From positions 1,426,001 through 1,490,000 of the forward strand of contig UFRQ01000003.1 in NCBI GenBank assembly GCA_900444965.1: 64,000 nt of DNA. Direction: 5' to 3'. This document shows positions 9,461 to 19,388 of the stretch, one piece after another (the stretch's first letter is position 1; every line of letters begins with the position of its first letter). The position numbers and the translations under genes are program-made. The notes under the pieces are model-generated. The model searched no databases. It was not told where the DNA came from and saw nothing but the letters and a program-made list of their open reading frames with translations. Origin of the DNA: [Actinobacillus] rossii (GTDB lineage: Bacteria > Pseudomonadota > Gammaproteobacteria > Enterobacterales > Pasteurellaceae).

Positions 9461-9502
9461 TAAAGTGCGGTCAAAAACAGAAATATTTTTAACCGCACTT
9501 TA
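9461..9502. terminator. Paired uptake signals after afuC
   Basis: TAAAGTGCGGT (9461-9471) and ACCGCACTTTA (9492-9502) are inverted, 20 bases apart, 7 bases after the afuC stop codon on the minus strand. It probably closes the afu operon before the hydrolase gene. Confidence 0.7.
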
Positions 9503-9508
9503 TATTAC

Positions 9509-10564
9509 TTATTCTTTATTAAGCAAGAATATCCCGTGTTCTGACAAATGGACATAGGCTTTGTCTGCATCTGGATTAAAATCTTCAGGGTTACTATTGA
9601 TTAATAAATCTTTACCGCCCCAAGTTGCCACAATTTCCCAGTGGTTTCCCATATACACGGCTGATTTAATGTCACAGGCTTGTGCTGTTTCACCTTGACC
9701 TTGCAACGATATCGCTTCAGGTCGAATACCGACTAGGCATTCACCATCTGAAATACCAAACCCCGCTGCATTTGGTAAGTTAAATTGATAACCGTTGATT
9801 GTCACTGTGTTTTGAGAAATGGTGCCCTCGAAGATGCTACTTTCGCCCATAAAGTTCGCAAGGAATAGGGAATTAGGACGCAAATAGAGCTCTTTGGCTG
9901 GCGCTTTTTGCATAATTTTACCTTTATTCATTACAATGACTTCATCAGACACAGCGAAAGCTTCTGTTTGGTCATGCGTAACATAAAGGCTAGTAATACC
10001 TAAGCGTTGTTGTAATTCGCGAATTTTTTCACGCATTGAACGGCGCAAATTCGCGTCTAAGTTACTTAATGGCTCATCAAATAACAACACTTTAGGTTTT
10101 AATACTAGAGCGCGAGCTAATGCGACACGTTGTTGTTGCCCACCTGAAATTTGATCGACGAAACGATCTTCAAAACCGGCTAAGTCGACTAATTCTAAGG
10201 CTTCTTTGACACGTTGTTTGCGTTCTTCTGCGTTTACGCCCTGCATACGTAATCCATAGCCTACATTATCGCCAATGGACATATGTGGAAAGAGTGCGTA
10301 AGACTGGAACACAATACAAATATCACGGTTTTGGATTGATGATTTAGTGACATCTTCACCATCAATAAAAATTTGTCCTGATGTTGGGTTTTCTAAACCA
10401 GCCACTAAGCGAAGAACAGTCGTTTTACCGCATCCAGAAGGACCGAGCAATGTGACCATCGTACCGCGTTTAATGGTTAAGTCTAAATTATCAATTACCG
10501 TTGCTTTACCGAAAGATTTGGTAATGTTTTTCAATACTAAGAAATCATCGTTTTTTGTTGTCAT
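9509..10564 (-). CDS. afuC: ABC transporter ATPase of the AfuC/FbpC type
   Basis: A 351-residue ATPase with Walker [10 protein letters not shown], signature [15 protein letters not shown], Walker [13 protein letters not shown] and the switch His in YVTHDQTEA, followed by a C-terminal TOBE domain. It powers the adjacent two-domain permease. The family was once read as ferric-iron uptake, but the binding proteins of this operon are of the AfuA sugar-phosphate type. It is the distal gene of the operon. Confidence 0.93.
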   Translation of the reverse strand: MTTKNDDFLVLKNITKSFGKATVIDNLDLTIKRGTMVTLLGPSGCGKTTVLRLVAGLENPTSGQIFIDGEDVTKSSIQNRDICIVFQSYALFPHMSIGDNVGYGLRMQGVNAEERKQRVKEALELVDLAGFEDRFVDQISGGQQQRVALARALVLKPKVLLFDEPLSNLDANLRRSMREKIRELQQRLGITSLYVTHDQTEAFAVSDEVIVMNKGKIMQKAPAKELYLRPNSLFLANFMGESSIFEGTISQNTVTINGYQFNLPNAAGFGISDGECLVGIRPEAISLQGQGETAQACDIKSAVYMGNHWEIVATWGGKDLLINSNPEDFNPDADKAYVHLSEHGIFLLNKE

Positions 10565-10631
10565 AATTTGGTACTGCCTTTATTTCTTCTTAGGGTGAGT
10601 GGCAACCCACCGCCAATCTATGTTTTAATGA

Positions 10632-10647
10632 TGGGCTAGTAAGCCCA
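10632..10647. repeat. Short intergenic palindrome
   Basis: TGGGCT-AGTA-AGCCCA in the 114-base gap between afuB and afuC. It resembles the GC-rich palindromes found in other gaps of this window. Confidence 0.5.
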
Positions 10648-10678
10648 CCTTACGTTTGAGTTAAAAGTGCGGTCGATT

Positions 10679-12736
10679 TTAATCGGATTTTTTGGCTTTA
10701 GATTTAGCAATACGTGTATCGCCTACAATCCAGTCAAAGAATAAAATAATTGCCATCATTACCACGATTAAAATTGAACCATAAGCAATAGCAACACCGT
10801 ATTCACCATCTTCTACGCGGTTTAGAATATACGCCGTTGCGACGCGTGTATCTGCAGTAACTAAGAAGATAATCGCACTAACAGTTGTCATCGCACGTAC
10901 GAAACTGGTTACAAGTGCAGAAAGTAATGCGGGTTTTAATAATGGGAATACGATAAAGCAAATCGTTTTGAACGAAGAACCTTTAAGAGAAAGGGAGGCT
11001 TCATCAAGTGATTTATCTAATTGGCCTAAACCCGCAATTGCAGCACGCATACCAATTGGTAAGTCGCGCATCACCATTGAGATAATAATAATAACTCCAG
11101 TACCTGTAATATACATTGGCGCATCGTTGAATGCTAAAATGTAAGATACACCAGCTACTGTGCCAGGAACTGCAAAACAAAGCATGGTTAAGAATTCCAA
11201 TGTTTTTTTGCCTTGGAAATCTTTACGGACGACGATATATGCAATCAATAAACCAAATAGGGCAGTTAATGGTGCCGCGATACCTGCATATAACATAGTA
11301 TTTAAGAGTGATGGCCAAGCACCGTCACTGAAACCTTGTCCGAACATAAGTTCATAGTTACGAGTCGTTAACGTATAATCCACGCCCCAGTTTACGGTGA
11401 AACTACCGTAAAAAATGCTGCCATAAAGCACAATATTGAAAAGGACCCAAAAACCGAGCATAGCGATAATGGTTAATTTCAATCCACTCGGCAAGTCTTG
11501 CACATCACCACGATAGGATTTTCCTGATACTGTGACATAGGAACGGTTACCAATCCACATATATTGCACAACGAAGATTAACAAGGAGAAGATTAATAGG
11601 ATCGAACCAAGCGTACTCGCTGAAGCATAATCAAGTTGTGAACCCGCAATATAGAAATAAATTTGGGTGGCGATAACGTCGAAACTACCGCCTAAAACTA
11701 ATGGGTTACTAAAGTCCGCAAGTGATTGAACAAACACAATTAAGAACGAGTTTGCTAGTGCCGGACGAAGGAGTGGGAAAATAATGTTATAGAATGTTTG
11801 ATAACGATTTGCACGTAAAGTATAAGATGCTTCTTCAATAGACGGATGAATCGATTTCAATGCACCATCTAGAATCATAAATGAAATTGGCGAAAAGGCA
11901 AGAATTTGCGCGATTGCGATACCGTTAAAACCATATAACCAGTTTGGATTGTTAAAACCGAAATGTTCTGATAAGAACTCTGTGACATATCCTGAACGCC
12001 CCAGCATCAGTGTAACACCTAAACCTACCACGAATGGTGGCGTTACAATCGGCAAAATAGAGAAGATCTTACCAATGAAAGCAGTGCGTCGTGCAATTCG
12101 AGTTGTGTAAAGCGCAAAAGCTAAACCAAAAACAGTCGAAACAATCCCTACAAATCCCGATAGTGCTAAGGAATTAATGATAACACGTGCGATATAGCTT
12201 TGGCTTAAAATGCGTAAAACTTGTTCTGGTGCAAAAGTATCTCCATCGTAAAACATGGAGATTAAAATTGCCAAAGTTGGATACACAATAAAGAAGAAAA
12301 TCAACAAGATAATTGCTAATAGTGATGCGATGATAAACTTATCACCTTGCATGATTTTCAATTTTGCTAAGGCAAATGTGGCAAGTGCGGTCAATGTTGT
12401 TAACAAAATAATGACCGAATAACCCATTGAGATTTTATAAATTGTCGCACTAATAAAGGCAAATAATGCTGTGAATATGACTAATGCTAATTCTGCCTTG
12501 GCTTGTGTTGCAACGGGTAAGTTAAGTTTAGGAATAATAAAAAAGCCAATCAAAGGCAAAAACCATAAAATAGTTAAATTTGCCGATGACCAACCCATCG
12601 CTTCATAAAACTCATCGGCAGAACTCTCTAACAAACCGTAATCGAGAGCCTGAGATGGAAGTATGATAAATGCGATTATGGATAGTAATAGCCAAAAGTT
12701 TGGCGATTGCGTAAAAGGAACTTTTGCGGAACTCAT
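10679..12736 (-). CDS. afuB: Two-domain ABC permease of the AfuB/FbpB type
   Basis: A 685-residue inner-membrane protein with two MetI-like permease modules in one chain: the first around residues 190-400 and the second around 470-670, each ending in a conserved EAA-type loop (SIEEASYTLRANRYQTF and SLDEASLSLKGSSFKT). Several extra N-terminal helices precede them. The ATG at 12736 is preferred to an upstream TTG because GCGAGG sits just before it. It forms the channel for substrate delivered by the AfuA proteins. Confidence 0.92.
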   Translation of the reverse strand: MSSAKVPFTQSPNFWLLLSIIAFIILPSQALDYGLLESSADEFYEAMGWSSANLTILWFLPLIGFFIIPKLNLPVATQAKAELALVIFTALFAFISATIYKISMGYSVIILLTTLTALATFALAKLKIMQGDKFIIASLLAIILLIFFFIVYPTLAILISMFYDGDTFAPEQVLRILSQSYIARVIINSLALSGFVGIVSTVFGLAFALYTTRIARRTAFIGKIFSILPIVTPPFVVGLGVTLMLGRSGYVTEFLSEHFGFNNPNWLYGFNGIAIAQILAFSPISFMILDGALKSIHPSIEEASYTLRANRYQTFYNIIFPLLRPALANSFLIVFVQSLADFSNPLVLGGSFDVIATQIYFYIAGSQLDYASASTLGSILLIFSLLIFVVQYMWIGNRSYVTVSGKSYRGDVQDLPSGLKLTIIAMLGFWVLFNIVLYGSIFYGSFTVNWGVDYTLTTRNYELMFGQGFSDGAWPSLLNTMLYAGIAAPLTALFGLLIAYIVVRKDFQGKKTLEFLTMLCFAVPGTVAGVSYILAFNDAPMYITGTGVIIIISMVMRDLPIGMRAAIAGLGQLDKSLDEASLSLKGSSFKTICFIVFPLLKPALLSALVTSFVRAMTTVSAIIFLVTADTRVATAYILNRVEDGEYGVAIAYGSILIVVMMAIILFFDWIVGDTRIAKSKAKKSD

Positions 12737-12754
12737 ACAACCTCGCAATTAGTG

Positions 12755-12774
12755 GGGCGAACAATAATTCGCCC
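12755..12774. repeat. Short intergenic palindrome GGGCGAA/TTCGCCC
   Basis: 7-bp perfect stem with a 6-base loop between the second afuA gene and afuB. It could reduce transcription into afuB or stabilise the upstream message. Confidence 0.5.
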
Positions 12775-12838
12775 TTAATATTATTAGAAGTCAGACAATT
12801 TATTATTCATCTGACAGGTTCATTAAATTTCATTATAT

Positions 12839-13876
12839 TTATTTGGCTAATTTTACTTCGTCAACCCATTTGGTTATTAAGCGTTTGCGTAAATCACTTG
12901 AACCATATTTATCAAAATCATAGTTGATGAGGTTAATCGATTTAAAATCTAGCGCATAAGGCGATTGTTTTGCTTGTGTATTGGTTAAAATTTGATGTGT
13001 TTCACCTTTCTGCCAAGATAATTCTTGGGCTTCTTTGGATAATGCCCAGTCAACAAATTTTTTGGCATTTTCAAGATTACGCGCGCCTTTAATGATGCTT
13101 ACACCACCAATTTCATATCCTGTTCCTTCGCAAGGGACAATGATATCCACTGGGGCACCTTTTTCTTTTTCTAAAGAGTGTTCATGTAAGAAACCAATAC
13201 CAATAGCCGCTTCACCGCGAGCGGTATTGCGTGTTGCTGTATTACCTGATTTCGTATATTGAGAAACATTTTTATGTAATGCTTTCAAATAGTCGTAAGC
13301 TTTATCTTCACCCCAAAGTTGCATAAAGGTGGCTAATGCAGTGTAAGCTGTGCCAGAGCTTTGTGGATCGGCTGCTTGAATCTCATTTTTTAAACGAGGA
13401 TCTGTTAAATCTTTCCAACATTTAGGAACTGGGATATTCAGTTTAGCCAAGCGTTCTGTATTGACACCGAATCCTAATACACCAAGATAAATTGCAGAAG
13501 AATAATTACCTTTTACTTTGGCAGGATCTTTTAGTGAGTCAGGAATATATTGTAAATTGGGTGACTTGTATGGCACCAGTAAGCCCATTTCGCCTGCTTG
13601 GCTGTGTGGATCTAGTGTACCACCATACCAAACATCGCCTTGCGGATTCGCTTTTTCAGCATCAATTTTAGCTAAAATTGAGCCTGTGCCACCGCGAATA
13701 AAGCTTGTTTTGATCCCTGTTTTTTTCTCAAATGCCATCGTTTCTTGCTCACACATCGTATTTTGTGCAGAACAATACACAACTAAACGGCCTGTATCAG
13801 CAACAACATTTTGACTAAAAGTTAAACATCCTAATAAACCAGCCGAAAGTGATAAAGTAATTTTTGAAATTTTCAT
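12839..13876 (-). CDS. Second AfuA-type periplasmic sugar-phosphate-binding protein
   Basis: A 345-residue solute-binding protein with a signal peptide (cleavage near VVA-DT) and the AfuA core (VYCSAQNTMCE, WYGGTLDP, TKSGNTATRNTARGEAAIGIGF). It is closely similar along its length to the product of the gene upstream, so the two are tandem duplicates. It lacks the paired tyrosines of iron-binding FbpA. At the pocket position that is Asp in the paralogue (FLHD) it has Glu (FLHE), which may alter substrate preference. It sits between afuA and the permease gene. Confidence 0.9.
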   Translation of the reverse strand: MKISKITLSLSAGLLGCLTFSQNVVADTGRLVVYCSAQNTMCEQETMAFEKKTGIKTSFIRGGTGSILAKIDAEKANPQGDVWYGGTLDPHSQAGEMGLLVPYKSPNLQYIPDSLKDPAKVKGNYSSAIYLGVLGFGVNTERLAKLNIPVPKCWKDLTDPRLKNEIQAADPQSSGTAYTALATFMQLWGEDKAYDYLKALHKNVSQYTKSGNTATRNTARGEAAIGIGFLHEHSLEKEKGAPVDIIVPCEGTGYEIGGVSIIKGARNLENAKKFVDWALSKEAQELSWQKGETHQILTNTQAKQSPYALDFKSINLINYDFDKYGSSDLRKRLITKWVDEVKLAK

Positions 13877-13913
13877 AGGCTTTCTTTCCCTTATATAATC
13901 ATCAGATAATATA

Positions 13914-13937
13914 ACCGCACTTAGTATTAAGTGCGGT
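13914..13937. terminator. Uptake-signal hairpin between the two afuA copies
   Basis: ACCGCACTTA and TAAGTGCGGT form a 10-bp perfect stem with a 4-base loop 22 bases after the first afuA gene on the minus strand. No T tract follows, so partial termination or mRNA protection is more likely than full termination, giving more AfuA than downstream product. Confidence 0.6.
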
Positions 13938-13958
13938 CAATTTCTGAGAAGTTTTAGA

Positions 13959-14999
13959 TTATTTTGCTAATTTAACTTCTTGAACCCATTTTTCAATTAA
14001 ACGTTTACGTTCTTCCGCAGCACCATATTTTTCAAAATCATAATCGATTAAGTTTAATTTGGTCGGATCGAATGCTGTTGGAGATTGTTGTGCTTTAGTA
14101 TTGGTTAAAGTTTGGTGAGCATTTCCTTTTCGCCATGCCGTTTCTTGACCTTCAGGTGAAAGTACGAAATCTACAAATAACTTAGCGTTATCTAAATTAC
14201 GTGCACCTTTAATAATACCTAAGCCGCCTAATTCATAACCGGTACCTTCGCATGGAACTATTAATTCGAGCGGAGCACCTTGTTGTTTTTCTACGGCATA
14301 GTCATGTAAGAATCCAATACCAATGGTCGCTTCACCACGAGCAGTGTTACGTGATGGCGTGATACCTGATTTCGTATATTGTGAAATATTTGGGTGTAAT
14401 TGTTTGAAGTAATCAAATGCAGCTTGTTCGCCCCAAAGTTGGACGAAGGTCGCGATTGCTGTATAAGCAGTGCCTGAACTTTGTGGGTCTGCGATTTGAA
14501 TTTCGCCTTTTAAGCGCGGATCATTTAAGTCTTTCCAACATTTTGGTACATCTTTGATACCTAATTTAGCAAGACGTTCTGTATTCACACCAAAACCTAA
14601 AATTCCCATATAAACTGCAGAAGCATAGTTACCTTTAACTTTAGCAGGGTCTTGGAATTTTGGCATAATATCATCAATATTTTTTGAACGATAAGGTTCT
14701 AATAAGCCCATTTCAGCCGCTTGTGCTTGTGGGTCAAATGTACCGCCATACCATACGTCGGCTTGTGGGTTACCTTTTTCTGCTTCTACTTTGGCAAAGG
14801 TTGAGCCTGAACCATTACGAATAAATTGCGTTTTCACATCATGTTTTTCTGAGAAAGCTTTAGTGACGGCTTCACACATTTCGTTAGTGGCAGAACAGTA
14901 AACAGTTAAACGGCCCTTTGCCTCAGCAGCTGCTGAAAATACCATTCCAACGCCGATAAGCGCAGTTGTTATGGCTAAAGAAATAGGTTTTAATCTCAT
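13959..14999 (-). CDS. afuA: AfuA periplasmic sugar-phosphate-binding protein
   Basis: A 346-residue solute-binding protein with a signal peptide of about 27 residues (AAAEA-KG). AfuA of Actinobacillus pleuropneumoniae binds glucose-6-phosphate, fructose-6-phosphate and sedoheptulose-7-phosphate; from memory of that work the sugar-contacting residues are His205, Asp206 and Glu229 of the mature chain. Here FLHD and the Glu of GTGYELGG fall at those mature positions. FbpA-type paired iron tyrosines are absent. First gene of the operon, with AGGAG before the ATG and a CRP site upstream. Confidence 0.92.
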   Translation of the reverse strand: MRLKPISLAITTALIGVGMVFSAAAEAKGRLTVYCSATNEMCEAVTKAFSEKHDVKTQFIRNGSGSTFAKVEAEKGNPQADVWYGGTFDPQAQAAEMGLLEPYRSKNIDDIMPKFQDPAKVKGNYASAVYMGILGFGVNTERLAKLGIKDVPKCWKDLNDPRLKGEIQIADPQSSGTAYTAIATFVQLWGEQAAFDYFKQLHPNISQYTKSGITPSRNTARGEATIGIGFLHDYAVEKQQGAPLELIVPCEGTGYELGGLGIIKGARNLDNAKLFVDFVLSPEGQETAWRKGNAHQTLTNTKAQQSPTAFDPTKLNLIDYDFEKYGAAEERKRLIEKWVQEVKLAK

Positions 15000-15024
15000 G
15001 TTATACTCCTAGTATGAATAAAAA

Positions 15025-15074
15025 CGGTTTCATTCTATACGAATAAAAGAGCAATTACCGTGAACTGTGTCACA
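15025..15074 (-). promoter_or_regulatory. CRP-dependent promoter of the afu operon
   Basis: CGTGA-N6-TCACA at 15059-15074 matches nine of ten CRP consensus positions. On the minus strand a -10 box (TATAGA/TAGAAT, 15039-15032) lies where the predicted start point puts the CRP centre near -40 to -41.5, the class II position. There is no good -35 box, as expected for a CRP-activated promoter. The site could also serve metR on the other strand. Confidence 0.68.
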
Positions 15075-15165
15075 AATTTTATCTTTTACGCATCATTGTT
15101 TAAGTGCGGTCAGATTTGCGTTAGAATAATCTTTATTAATTTTTCTTTTAAACTGAATTATTCTC

Positions 15166-16095
15166 ATGAAACCCACTTTTCTTGAATTACGTCATTTACG
15201 TACATTGATTGCATTGAAAACGACAGGCTCTGTATCACAGGCCGCACAACTCGTTTATTTAACACAATCTGCACTTTCCCATCAGTTAAAAGCGCTTGAA
15301 GATCAATATGGTTTGCCTTTATTTGAACGTAAAAGCAACCCTTTGCGATTCACTGCAGCAGGGGAGCGATTAATTCAGCTTGCTCATGATATTTTGCCGA
15401 AAGTACTTGAAGCGGAAAGAGATTTATCACGAGTACGAGATGGTGAGGCAGGACAATTACGTATCGCAGTTGAATGCCATACTTGTTTTGATTGGCTAAT
15501 GCCTGCAATGGATAATTTTCGTCAGCATTGGCCATTAGTCGAATTGGATATCGTGTCAGGGTTTCATACGGATACGGTCGGCTTGCTGTTGACAGATCGT
15601 GCTGATTGGGCGATTGTTTCTGAAGTGGATGAGACGGATGGAATTATTCATAAACCTTTATTTTCCTATGAGATGGTGGGACTGTGCGCGAAAGATCACC
15701 CATTAGCCGCAAAAGATGTTTGGGATGCTGAAGATTTTGCTAATGAAACGTGGATTACCTATCCTGTTCCCGATGATATGCTTGATCTTCTGCGCAAAGT
15801 GCTGAAACCAGCCGGAATTAATCCCGAACGTCGTACGAGTGAACTAACTATTGCAATTATTCAATTGGTAGCCAGTAAGCGAGGAGTGGCTGCATTGCCG
15901 TTTTGGGCGGCGCAGCCTTATTTAGAACGCGGTTATGTTGTCGCGCGTAAGATTACGCAAAAAGGTTTACAAAGTAATTTATATTGTGCTTTTCGTGAAA
16001 GTGATGCTCAACGTGCTTATATAGAAGATTTCTACGAAACTGTAAAAGCACAAAGTTTTTCAACCTTGCCAGGCTTGTTAGTTTTGGAGTTATAA
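15166..16095 (+). CDS. metR: LysR-family regulator MetR
   Basis: A 309-residue LysR-type regulator. The N-terminal winged helix (about 5-65; QAAQLVYLTQSALSHQLKALE) and the MetR-typical IAVECHTCFDWLMPAMDNF match E. coli MetR closely, which uses homocysteine as co-effector to control methionine genes. A MetR-like half-site pair TGAA-N5-CTCA lies just before the start and may serve autoregulation. It is divergent from the afu operon and is followed 2 bases later by azlC. Confidence 0.9.
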   Translation: MKPTFLELRHLRTLIALKTTGSVSQAAQLVYLTQSALSHQLKALEDQYGLPLFERKSNPLRFTAAGERLIQLAHDILPKVLEAERDLSRVRDGEAGQLRIAVECHTCFDWLMPAMDNFRQHWPLVELDIVSGFHTDTVGLLLTDRADWAIVSEVDETDGIIHKPLFSYEMVGLCAKDHPLAAKDVWDAEDFANETWITYPVPDDMLDLLRKVLKPAGINPERRTSELTIAIIQLVASKRGVAALPFWAAQPYLERGYVVARKITQKGLQSNLYCAFRESDAQRAYIEDFYETVKAQSFSTLPGLLVLEL

Positions 16096-16097
16096 CT

Positions 16098-16853
16098 GTG
16101 GCAACAAAACAACAAATTTGGGCAGCTGCTAAGGCGGCTTTTCCTTATTCCTCACCGATGATTTCAGGTTTTTTGTTTCTAGGTATTTCCTACGGCGTTT
16201 ATATGAAAGCCCTTGGTTTTGACGTGTGGTATCCCTTTTTCGCTGCTTTGTTTATTTACGCAGGTTCGGTTGAGTTTATTGTTGCTGCTTCGCTGGTTGC
16301 GCCCTTTGCCCCATTGGCAACACTATTAGTTTGTATCATGGTAAGTGGACGCCAAGTCTTTTATGGTATTTCGATGCTTGAAAAATATGGCGCACAAAAT
16401 GGCAAAAAACGTTGGTATATGATTATCGGATTGGTCGATGAAGCCTTTTCATTAAACTATATGGCAAAAATTCCACCACACTTGGATAAAGGTTGGTATT
16501 ACTTTTGGGTAACCTTGTTTTTGCAAATTTATTGGGTAAGTGGCGCTGTCATTGGGAATTTATTTGGTAATATTTTGCCTTTTAGCCTTAAAGGTGTGGA
16601 ATTCGCTATGACCGCATTATTTATCATTATTTTTGCGGAAAATTGGATGAAAGAAAAATCCCACGAAAGTGCCTTAATTGGTTTAGGTGTCGCCTTGTTT
16701 TTCCTAATTACCGTAGGAAAAGAGCATTTTCTGATTCCAACATTGTTGACAATTTGGGGCGTGTTAACTTTACGTCGTCCAAAATTAAGCAGCAAATTAG
16801 AACGTATTGAAAGCACAACTAACCATGTGGTAGGAGAGCAAAATGACGCTTAA
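16098..16853 (+). CDS. azlC: AzlC-family branched-chain amino acid exporter, large subunit
   Basis: A 251-residue membrane protein of the AzlC/YgaZ family with about six hydrophobic helices and the family segment GRQVFYGISMLEKYG. Translation starts with GTG two bases after the metR stop, behind GGAG. Family pairs (AzlCD, YgaZH, BrnFE) export branched-chain amino acids and in some cases methionine. Co-transcription with metR suggests methionine export here, which is inference. Confidence 0.88.
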   Translation: MATKQQIWAAAKAAFPYSSPMISGFLFLGISYGVYMKALGFDVWYPFFAALFIYAGSVEFIVAASLVAPFAPLATLLVCIMVSGRQVFYGISMLEKYGAQNGKKRWYMIIGLVDEAFSLNYMAKIPPHLDKGWYYFWVTLFLQIYWVSGAVIGNLFGNILPFSLKGVEFAMTALFIIIFAENWMKEKSHESALIGLGVALFFLITVGKEHFLIPTLLTIWGVLTLRRPKLSSKLERIESTTNHVVGEQNDA

Positions 16854-17172
16854 TGAACAAATTATTACCATTGTTATGGGCGTTGTTGGCGTACAATTTT
16901 GCCGTTTAGTGCCTTTTTGGTTGTTCCCTGCTAACCGCCCGATTCCTGAATATATTCGTTATTTGGGTAAAGTTTTGCCTGCAGCGATGTTTGGGATGTT
17001 AGTGATTTATGTATATAAAAACGTGGATTTTTTCCAAGGGCATCGTGGTTTGCCTGATTTCATTGCTGGCGCGGTAACACTTGCTTTACATTTATGGAAA
17101 AAAAATATGTTTCTGTCTATGGCTGTAGGTACGATTTTGTATATGCTGTTAGTGCAGATAGTATTTGTGTAG
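16843..17172 (+). CDS. azlD: AzlD-family exporter, small subunit
   Basis: A 109-residue protein with four predicted helices, typical of the small partner (AzlD/YgaH). It overlaps azlC by 11 bases, so the pair is translationally coupled and forms one transporter. A terminator follows. Confidence 0.88.
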   Translation: MTLNEQIITIVMGVVGVQFCRLVPFWLFPANRPIPEYIRYLGKVLPAAMFGMLVIYVYKNVDFFQGHRGLPDFIAGAVTLALHLWKKNMFLSMAVGTILYMLLVQIVFV

Positions 17173-17190
17173 TTAATTTGTGTAGTTAAA

Positions 17191-17220
17191 TAGGGTGCGC
17201 TTTGGTCACCCTATTTTTTT
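17191..17220 (+). terminator. Rho-independent terminator after azlD
   Basis: 7-bp stem TAGGGTG/CACCCTA with a 9-base loop followed by seven T. It lies between the converging azlD and csdE genes. Confidence 0.85.
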
Positions 17221-17599
17221 ACTTTACTTTTTTAATTTCCTGTTCGATTTGCTTTAATCCATTCAATCTCGTTTCGCTTAAACGTTGAGCAATACCAAAT
17301 GTGTTGAATAATTCCGTAACATTGAAATTACTTATTTCTTCAATGGATTTACCATTGATTTCATCAATCAAAATCGCTAATAAGCCATTCATAATTCTTG
17401 CTTCACTATAAGCTTTCAAGTTTAAAGTGCGGTCAGAATTTAATGTGATTTTTATCCATAGATTCACTTCACAGCCTTGAATTTGTTGCCATTGCGCGAG
17501 TTTTTCTGCTGTTGGTGTTGATAACGTTTTTCCAAGCTGAATGAGTTGACGGTATTTTTCTTCCCAGTTTGGTGCCGTTTTGATTTTATTTATATTCAT
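17219..17599 (-). CDS. csdE: Sulfur acceptor protein of the SufE/CsdE family
   Basis: A 126-residue SufE-fold protein. The sulfur-accepting Cys is at about residue 43 in IQGCEVNLWI. It takes persulfide sulfur from the cysteine desulfurase encoded immediately upstream (6-base gap) and passes it on for Fe-S or thiolation pathways. The length is slightly short for the family, within range. Confidence 0.93.
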   Translation of the reverse strand: MNINKIKTAPNWEEKYRQLIQLGKTLSTPTAEKLAQWQQIQGCEVNLWIKITLNSDRTLNLKAYSEARIMNGLLAILIDEINGKSIEEISNFNVTELFNTFGIAQRLSETRLNGLKQIEQEIKKVK

Positions 17600-17605
17600 T
17601 TTTTA

Positions 17606-18801
17606 TTATTCCAATAAATCCAACGTTTTTTCTAGGGCAACAAAAAAGGCATCCACATCATCTTGCGTGTTATAAGGTGCGAAACTTAAGCGTAGGGTGC
17701 TGGGAACACCTAAACGAGTAAGATAAGGCATCGCACAATGTACGCCTGTTCTTAGGGCGATATTTTGCTCTGCAAGCAATGTGGAAATATCTGCGCTAGC
17801 AATATGCTCAAACACAAAACAGACGATAGAACTAGGTTGTGGGCTGGCAAATAAACGACAATTTGAATAATTTTTTAACCGCACTTTTGTCTCTTCTGCG
17901 AGTTGAACCGCATGATGTTCTGCTTGTTCAATATCCCATTTTTTTAACCATTTTAATACCGCATTAAAACCAATAACGCCTGCGATATTGGGGGTACCCG
18001 CTTCTAAACGATAAGGTAATTCCGAAAAACGTATTTCATCTTTTGATGCAAAAGAAACCATTTTCCCACCATAGTTAAGCGGTTGAAGTTGCTCAAGTGC
18101 GGTCAATTTTCCGCTTAAAATACCGATGCCATTTGGACCATAGATTTTGTGTGCAGAGAAAGCAAGAAAGTCAGCATCCAGTTTTTGGAGATCAATTTTT
18201 ATGTGGCTGATTGCTTGAGCAGCATCCACTAAAACAAATGCGGAGCAATGTTGACGTACAACTTGAATTAAATGTTCTACAGATTGTTCTGTGCCAGTGA
18301 CATTTGAAATAAAGTTGATTGCCACTAATTTTGTACGTTCATTTAACGCAGAAATAAGCGCATTTTCATCAATCAACCAATTATCTAAAATTGGTAAAAC
18401 GTGAATTTTGGCACCGCACTTTTTCGCTATTTCGTGCCAAGTCACAAAATTAGCATGATGATCTGCTTCGCTGATAATAATTTCATCACTTTGATGAATA
18501 TAAGGAGTTAATCCATTGGCAACGGTATTGATAGCTTGCGTTGTGCCACTTGTCCAAATAATCGCACTGTCACTTTCTGCGTTGATAAGGTGGCGAACCA
18601 GTGAGCGTGCTTGTTCATAAAGTGCGGTCTGTTTGGCGTCATATTGGCTACGATGTACCGAACCCGCAGACGCATAAAATTCGCTTGTCGCGTCAATGAG
18701 TGCTTGTGGTTTAAGTGCTGTTGCCGCATTGTCGAGATAAACTACAGCATCTTGTTGTTTGAAATAAGGAAATTCTTGGCGAAATTGTTCTGGATTAAAC
18801 A

Positions 18802-18802
<1 letters not shown>
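17606..18802 (-). CDS. csdA: Cysteine desulfurase CsdA
   Basis: A 398-residue PLP enzyme of the group II (SufS/CsdA) cysteine desulfurases. It has the PLP Lys at about 219 (SAHKIYGPNG) and the catalytic Cys at about 356 (RTGVHCAMP). It releases sulfur from cysteine as a persulfide. Its start overlaps the last base of the upstream nuclease gene and csdE follows, so the three are one unit. Confidence 0.95.
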
Positions 18803-19299
<497 letters not shown>

Positions 19300-19388
19300 T
19301 TATATCAAAATTTTATACTTATTTAGGGTAACAATTATGGCAAATTTAGCGTAAAATATTTATATAAATTTTCAAAAAAAGTTGAATT

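Noticed and set aside
9509..14999. The ABC operon as a ferric-iron (FbpABC) uptake system
   Set aside because: Both binding proteins lack the adjacent tyrosines that hold iron in FbpA and keep the AfuA sugar-phosphate pocket residues; a CRP site rather than a Fur-like site is seen upstream.
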